Shown piece after piece: positions 21,248 through 27,500 of a DNA stretch of 27,500 nucleotides. Source of the stretch: Botryococcus braunii (lineage: Eukaryota > Chlorophyta > Trebouxiophyceae). The DNA lies in the NCBI GenBank assembly GCA_002005505.1, contig KV908392.1, positions 120,001 to 147,500 on the forward strand, written 5' to 3'. Made by a program: the position numbers and the translations under genes. Within the stretch, counting starts at the first letter, position 1, and each line of letters opens with the position of its first letter. Below the pieces are notes generated by a model, which worked only from the letters and a program-made list of their open reading frames with translations, ran no database searches and was not told the origin of the DNA.

Positions 21248-22487
21248 GATGACAAAACGCCACCCTTTAAGAAGGTTATTAGCTCAGCTTTGATCCGGCT
21301 GCTAAGAAGGCGGCGGTCAGCGGGCGTAGGGAACCGTAACCGCGTTACATCGTCCGGTACACTTTCGTAACACATCGGACGGGGCCCCAGGGCCCCTGGG
21401 CCAGGGGATCAGGGGCCTTGCTTCAAGGCATCCACACACCGGTGAAAGGATATATTCAAAGGGAAAAGTGATTTTATTTCAAATTACATAAGAAGAAATC
21501 AGATTCAGAGAATTTATTCACTTCTCTTTCTAAAGCTGACTTCCCACGACAACCCACATAATCAGCAAGCGCCTAAAATTTAAGTGTGTGGTGTATTTAG
21601 GCCCTAAATACACCACACGTACAGATGGAAAAAGACCATGTGCCTGGCAGGAGGCCATCACATCATAGTCCTCTCAAAGATTGGGATGATTTTGGGGTAG
21701 TTCCGCTTTACTATGGACACAGGGAGCTTAACAGAGAGCTTGCGGAGTAGCAACTTCCCAAGGGAAATAATTAGCCTGCGTTGTTCCCCTGTGCCCCAAA
21801 ATTCAGTTGATTTGCGTGGATGCGCGCAGAGTTTACGGTGTAGTTGAGGTGTAGACTGTCCAAGACAGTCTCGCCCCCTGGTGTCTCGGCTGATGCACAA
21901 AGCACACGGTCGCTCTGCAGAATTTTCACGATCTTCTGGCGAACTTTCATTTGCTCTTTCCTTTGATCTCACGCAACTGCAAGAAACTCCACAACCACTG
22001 CACGTGGGTCCCCCACTACGGTCCACCAATGCGTTTTTGGGGCGGACACAAGAGCCATACAGCTATTCCAAACGCTGGGTTAGAGGACCCGTTGCCGCTT
22101 CTCGTCACATGTAATACTGTGATCTGTGTCTCACTCAAAGATCCTAAATTCAGTTGGTGGGTGATGCCCCATCATAGAAAGGCTTTGTGCGCGTCCTCCT
22201 TTTCTTTGCTTTACTGGTTTAAGTGGCAGCGGATCTTAGCAGTGCTCTCCTGTTAGAGGTCCATTCAACGTGTACTATCATAACGCACTTAGCAGTCAGT
22301 GAATACAGTCTTGCTTTCAACGAACCGCTGCAGATTCTCCATCTCCTGGGAACGACCGTAACTGGCCAAAAGAGAAAGGAAAGCCATGATGGAACAGGGG
22401 GAAAAATTAATGATCAACAGCCCAGATTCTCCCAGCAGATAACAAAACTCAAACCCCGAAAACACTGCCAAAGGCATGAGGAAACAG
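21248..22487. other. RPL4 upstream region
   Basis: This should contain the RPL4 promoter and 5' UTR on the minus strand. I see no clear TATA box near the ATG. It holds a 15-bp hairpin (21586-21618) and no gene I recognise. Confidence 0.5.
21586..21618. repeat. Perfect 15-bp hairpin with 3-base loop
   Basis: GTGTGGTGTATTTAG, loop GCC, CTAAATACACCACAC. It lies about 340 bp upstream of the RPL4 start. Confidence 0.9.
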
Positions 22488-22590
22488 TCCCTCTCATTAT
22501 CACCTTGCATATTTGGCCCCTGGATTCCGCGTCCCTGCATGATGGATTTATGGTATGCGGTTAGATTAGGCTTCACTCTTAATTATAAAC
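22488..22590 (+). repeat. Dispersed repeat family, copy 3 (solo arm)
   Basis: Nearly identical to the reverse complement of 12388-12482, plus the 8-base GATGGATT. Its partner arm is not visible nearby. Confidence 0.85.
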
Positions 22591-22756
22591 AGTCACTTGA
22601 TCAATTAAAGGGGCACCTCCTGCAACGCGCAGGCCCCGATACTGCCTTTTTAAATAACTAGCGGAAACAGTGCAGCAAATGGATATGGACATTCCCGGAC
22701 ATTCCTTTATTACAATAAGAGGAAATCCAATAACAAACATTCCTTTAAATGTTTGT

Positions 22757-22866
22757 CTGGGACTAGATCCCAGGACTGATCTCAGACTACAATCATGCTG
22801 TAACGGTCAATTATCAAGCAACAGCGTCAGTGACACGGACAATCTCTACCCACTCAGCTTGGCCTT
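22757..22866 (-). repeat. tRNA-derived SINE-like element
   Basis: The minus strand reads AAGCTGAGTGGGTAGAG, very close to a tRNA A box and D arm (TAGCTCAGTGGGTAGAG). About 75 bases on it reads CTGGGATCTAGTCCC, a degenerate B box. The spacing is longer than in a tRNA gene, so this looks like a SINE head. Confidence 0.5.
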
Positions 22867-23132
22867 AAACCCTTCCTTTACCGAACAACTGATTCTTCAA
22901 CAGGAGGCCATACAGCACGTACCACTGACGTGTGGAGGGGCCACATGGCGTTGTCCTAGAAAAAGAGCATGCCATTATTGCATCTGAAAAATTCCAAAAA
23001 TGACCAGGTCTGGCCAGTACCCCACGGAAGCCTAGCTGACGCAGCAACGTAAAATAAGCTGCGCTTGTCATACCTGGCTCAGCGGCTTTTATCTTCTCAT
23101 GGCCTCTACAGAAACTTCTGGCCATTATCTAC

Positions 23133-23384
23133 TCATCCCCTGCGGAGTTCAATGCACTCTGGAAGCACCGCAGGAGGTGCTTGACCCACTGTACCATCAC
23201 GACTTCCCCTTGCCTTTGCCATAAAGTCCAGATACAGCTCGACATCTTGAGCATCACGCTTGGCAAAACGTCACAAGAAGGTAACGGGATCCACCAGCTT
23301 GAAGATTCCACGCTTCCTCTGATTATGTAGCACACATATCCCAGGGTGCCCCAAAACCAGGAACCTCCGCCTACCCCAGGGGTG
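23133..23384 (-). pseudogene. Coding-like frame interrupted by one TGA
   Basis: The minus-strand frame runs 37 codons, meets TGA at 23271-23273, then runs another 45 codons to a TGA at 23133-23135. The flanking peptide looks natural: RKRGIFKLVDPVTFL before the stop and RFAKRDAQDVELYLDFMAKA after it. I do not recognise a family. It could be a decayed exon, a selenocysteine codon or chance. A likely acceptor (ATAATCAG) lies just before RKRGIF. Confidence 0.25.
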
Positions 23385-24065
23385 CTATCCCGTGGCCGAA
23401 AGTACAATCCGCTCGGCACACGAGCATCTGCTTAATGCATTCCTAGTACCCAAACCCTGCACTAAGACACGCAGCACAGCATTCCCACCCCGCCCCCGCC
23501 GAATCTCAGCCAAGTCCCATCCCATCCCCTCCCCTCCCCACGACACTGTGAGAAAAGTTTCTTTGGGTAACAAGAACAGAGCTAACAGACAACCCACGAC
23601 ATGCCGCAAGAAACTCAACCTAAAAGGCCTTGAGCAGAGCAGACACTGTTTGCTGTGTGGGGGCTACAGAACAGGTCTGTTGTTGAGGGGGCACAAAGCT
23701 CCTCACCTGGGAGGTACGGGCAGACAATGAGGCCCCCCCCCCCCTTCTCCAACCCTCTCCTCTCACTGGGTGTGGGTGAGTTGCATCCAACACTTGCTCA
23801 GGTCAACAGCTCAGGGTCTGCATAGGCAATTCTCACCCATGCTTCTGTTTCCAACGCCCTGTGGAAACAGCTCTGAAGCCATGACCATACTTAGAATAAA
23901 AAGTGCACCCATATCCTGACAGCACGCCATGTATCCTACGTCATTCCTACCCATGGCTTCAAAATGTATTCTAATGGGTATTGGCGCAGCTGTTTCTCAT
24001 CGACCAAGCTGTTTGTAAAAGGCATTGGTAATAATGTGTCATGACCTGGGGCACAAAGCGATGCC
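23385..24065. other. Gene-free spacer
   Basis: No exon I can support. C-rich runs occur near 23733-23746. Confidence 0.5.
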
Positions 24066-24237
24066 TTAAAGCTTGTGGTTTCTGAAGTCTCCAAGATCCA
24101 GAACCATGAAACCGTTGGAGCAGACTATCTCAGGGCGGGCCCATTTGTGTGGCTGCTTCCCGCGTACGACGGTTTGCATGAGCCGAACCAGAGATTTCAC
24201 ACGATTTTGGAGTTGAGCAACAAATGAGGATCTGGCA
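24066..24237 (-). CDS. Possible terminal exon, unknown product
   Basis: The minus strand has a strong acceptor (TTTTTTTTAG|TGCC) followed by 56 open codons to TAA (24066-24068). The peptide includes LQNRVKSLVRLMQTVV and CSNGFMVLDLGDF, with no family I know. It starts only 23 bp below the stop of the tail-anchored gene, so it could be an alternative last exon, the 3' UTR of that gene, or chance. Confidence 0.2.
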
Positions 24238-24260
24238 CTAAAAAAAACAAAGGATGCTGA

Positions 24261-25918
<1,658 letters not shown>

Positions 25919-26069
25919 AAGTGGGGTGTAAAGATACTCTTAGCAAGCAGACTGGGTGCAGCGGAAATGTTCATATTCACTCGCGATCTTGCCGAGCGAC
26001 GTGGCTTGCAGACTGTCGACCTCGGGCCTTGAAACGGCCCCTTCCGGCACGTTGTCCGGAAGTGCTTGA

Positions 26070-26498
26070 TGTTACCGTCCACTCATTGCGCTTGAGGCAG
26101 GGATCGATGAGACAGTTTCATTTCGGTCGCACCGCGATCTCACAGGCAACGTTCAAGGGGTTGGAGCTGACTTGATTATTTCATCTACATCTACTGGTTG
26201 TGAGCTTTGTAAAGATATTTTTGACTCATTGTCCACCAGCGAAACAAGGTACCGTGATCTTCCCGAAAGCTTAAATTTCAACATTAACGAGAGTGTCGAC
26301 GATTGGAATGTTTAATGCTGCCTGAAAGTGAAATTTGTGGATCTAGTGCGTTACGGGGATGATATAGTCATGTCGCAAACTCGAAGCCACGAAAAGGGTG
26401 CAGATATGCCGCTTCAAAAGGTCGACATAGATGTTTCTGACCTTCTGGGGCTAATTTCCCTTCAAATGTTTCATTTGTTGGCTTCTCGTGCTTTATAG
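26070..26498 (+). pseudogene. Decayed 142-codon frame with an RT-like YGDD word
   Basis: A plus-strand frame runs 81 codons, meets TAA (26313-26315), then 60 more codons to TAG (26496-26498). There is no ATG at the start. The second half has VKFVDLVRYGDDIVMSQ, which resembles the reverse-transcriptase palm motif (VRYADDI-hydrophobic). The rest (GVGADLIISSTSTGCELC, DLPESLNFNINESVDDW) matches nothing I know. Lower GC than the genes. It could be a retroelement remnant, but a chance motif cannot be ruled out. Confidence 0.3.
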
Positions 26499-26715
26499 TT
26501 TAAGGAGAGTTTTCCCGACTTGGATGGGCACGATCAAATAGTGAATCGTTAGGGACGAGAATTGTGAAGTTCGGGACTTGCGTGGGAGGGTTGGAACGAG
26601 TGTCAGCTGACATGGGGAACCCAAGGATCGCTGTGTCAGTAACTTAGCCTTCCAAGCCTGCCCATTTGGAACCCTTACCCTCATCGCGGCTCTAGGTGAT
26701 CGGTGATCGTTGCAG

Positions 26716-26812
26716 GGAAATGGCAGAGAAGGGAGCTCGTCGTTTGGAGGTTCTTTCTTCTCATTTGATAGTTGTGGACCCTGCTGACCAGACGACTTCC
26801 TTGACTCCGTCG
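26716..26812 (+). CDS. Possible internal exon, unknown product
   Basis: The acceptor GTTGCAG|GG and the near-consensus donor TCG|GTAAGC frame 97 bp encoding EMAEKGARRLEVLSSHLIVV and VDPADQTTSLTPS. No neighbouring exon could be linked with confidence, and its gene may continue beyond the window. Confidence 0.2.
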
Positions 26813-27310
26813 GTAAGCAGACGTTCCTACAGGCTCGACGAACTCCCTGAGCAGGGTCTTGTCCGTTCAATCGCTTGTCCGATTTCTTTCTAATGTCGAC
26901 TCGGCCACACTGGTACTGGTGGCCAAACTGCCCCCAATCCTTCGATTGGCCCTCATCAGACAGCCCTCATTCAAACATTTGACTGTTTCTCCATCCCTGC
27001 TTGCAAGGGCAGTGTCACCACGTGTGGTGGATTGACAAAAAGGGTAGATCCACGACTCTCCCTTCATGATATGAAAACTTTGGTTTCTTTTGAACACCTT
27101 AGTGCAGGCTTCCCTGACTCTTTTGTAGGAGCGGGCTTCAGAGTGGCACACCAGACTTCGCCCGTGTGGAGCAGGAATGACTGCTGGGAGGGTATGAGGG
27201 GGAGGGGCATGAGTGGAGAGGAGAATACAAAAAATACGACAGGGAGGGATGAAATGGGCAGATGGAAGGCATGCAATGGGTTTTGCCACCTGGCCACTTT
27301 AGTGTGGTTT
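26813..27310. other. Gene-poor segment at the right end
   Basis: Open frames exist on both strands (128 codons on plus from 27032, 140 on minus from 27289) but none shows homology I can name. Confidence 0.4.
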
Positions 27311-27312
27311 TC

Positions 27313-27387
<75 letters not shown>

Positions 27388-27411
27388 TGTCTGTGGGTGT
27401 GAGAGAGAGAG

Positions 27412-27476
<65 letters not shown>
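27311..27476. repeat. CG/TG/GA composite microsatellite
   Basis: (CG)8, then TG runs interrupted by TCTGTCTGTGGGTGTGAGAG, reaching the window end. Frames across it are artefacts. Confidence 0.96.
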
Positions 27477-27477
<1 letters not shown>

Positions 27478-27500
27478 GGGGGGAGGGTGCACGTGTGTGT

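Overview
The window is nuclear DNA of a photosynthetic eukaryote, most likely a green alga (chlorophyte or prasinophyte grade). Three things point that way. There is a plant-type carotenoid isomerase gene. The ribosomal-protein gene is cut by six introns with ...GCAG|G acceptors. Telomere-like CCCTAAA/TTTAGGG words lie inside the arm. Coding exons are GC-rich, and introns and spacers are packed with very long microsatellites (GA, CA/TG, poly-C) and 18- to 67-bp tandem arrays. Most long open frames are translations of these repeats, not genes.

Layout. (1) 117-4817, plus strand: the 3' part of a prolycopene isomerase (CRTISO) gene, six exons in the window with the 5' end outside it. Two one-base irregularities (exon 5 end and inside exon 6) break the otherwise clean reading frame. 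(2) 4818-14925: about 10 kb with no recognisable gene. It holds microsatellites, a 19-bp minisatellite, tRNA-derived SINE-like pieces, a microsatellite-poor stretch at 8.4-12.4 kb with one 130-codon orphan frame, and two arms of a dispersed repeat that bracket a GA array. (3) 14926-21247, minus strand: a complete seven-exon gene for cytosolic 60S ribosomal protein L4 (uL4), 404 residues. Introns 3 to 6 each carry different tandem arrays. (4) 21248-24260: the RPL4 upstream region, a third copy of the dispersed repeat, a SINE-like element and two minus-strand frames that look coding but cannot be assigned. (5) 24261-25918, minus strand: a probable split gene for a small tail-anchored membrane protein that I do not recognise. 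One of its exons sits in the loop of a perfect 40-bp inverted repeat. (6) 25919-27500: lower-GC, gene-poor DNA with a decayed plus-strand frame carrying a reverse-transcriptase-like YGDD word, ending in a CG/TG microsatellite.

CRTISO and RPL4 converge on the 10-kb spacer. They are a plastid pigment enzyme and a cytosolic ribosomal protein, and nothing suggests a functional cluster. I see no convincing new multi-gene system. The leads worth following are the unidentified tail-anchored gene with its inverted repeat, the dispersed inverted-arm repeat family, the CT tracts placed upstream of splice acceptors, and the two one-base breaks in CRTISO.
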